The notes beneath the pieces were generated by a model. That model saw only the letters and a program-made list of their open reading frames with translations. It did no database searches and had not been told where the DNA came from. Positions 14,574 to 14,591 of a stretch of 14,591 nucleotides of DNA are shown piece after piece. Source of the DNA: an uncultured Bacteroidales bacterium (GTDB taxonomy: Bacteria > Bacteroidota > Bacteroidia > Bacteroidales > Bacteroidaceae). A program made the position numbers and the translations under genes. The stretch spans positions 1 to 14,591 of the forward strand of contig CAMAMZ010000044.1 in the NCBI GenBank assembly GCA_945837185.1. Direction: 5' to 3'. Every line of letters starts with the position of its first letter. Position 1 is the first letter of the stretch.

Positions 14574-14591
14574 CAGCTACCCAAATCGAAG

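Noticed and set aside
1..14591. CRISPR array, insertion sequence, tRNA, prophage or toxin-antitoxin module
   Set aside because: No regularly spaced repeats, transposase or integrase motifs, cloverleaf sequences or paired small genes were found; coding sequence fills nearly all of the window.

Overview
The window looks like chromosomal DNA from a member of the order Bacteroidales, most likely Prevotella in the broad sense or a close Bacteroides relative. The evidence is the RprX/RprY two-component pair, a divergent second EF-G, a type-B gliding/T9SS C-terminal domain, a PorT-family barrel and TAnnTTTG-type promoter boxes with few clear Shine-Dalgarno sites. No rRNA, tRNA, CRISPR array, insertion sequence or phage gene was seen. 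Almost everything is core-genome material in four transcription groups.

(1) Positions 1-2931, minus strand: rprX (sensor kinase), rprY (OmpR-type regulator) and a LuxR-type regulator with a degenerate receiver, closely packed and probably one operon. (2) Positions 3160-5496, minus strand: a self-contained unit for an EF-G paralogue (fusA2 type). It has a good Bacteroidetes promoter, a leader with a dyad near the predicted start of transcription, and a strong intrinsic terminator. Its GTPase site lacks the catalytic histidine. (3) Positions 5569-6684, plus strand: hemW, divergent from fusA2 and overlapping trmO tail to tail. (4) Positions 6659-10967, minus strand: a small secreted protein with a type-B C-terminal domain, then uvrA (nucleotide excision repair) and trmO (tRNA m6t6A37 methylation), with gaps of 18 and 9 bases. 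(5) Positions 11011-14510, plus strand: a tight three-gene operon of a periplasmic-binding-fold protein, a PorT-family outer-membrane beta-barrel and a POT-type peptide transporter, closed by a 13-bp stem resembling a terminator.

Group 5 spans periplasm, outer membrane and inner membrane and shares a 96-bp divergent promoter region with the secreted CTD protein. It is the best candidate here for a little-described functional unit. The clearest single-gene oddities are the EF-G with a non-catalytic G3 motif, the receiver domain without phosphorylation residues, and the POT transporter without the first glutamate of ExxER. Several start codons lie 3-7 bases after a TAnnTTTGC box, which predicts leaderless or almost leaderless mRNAs, most convincingly for hemW. 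All family assignments come from reading motifs; no database search was possible.
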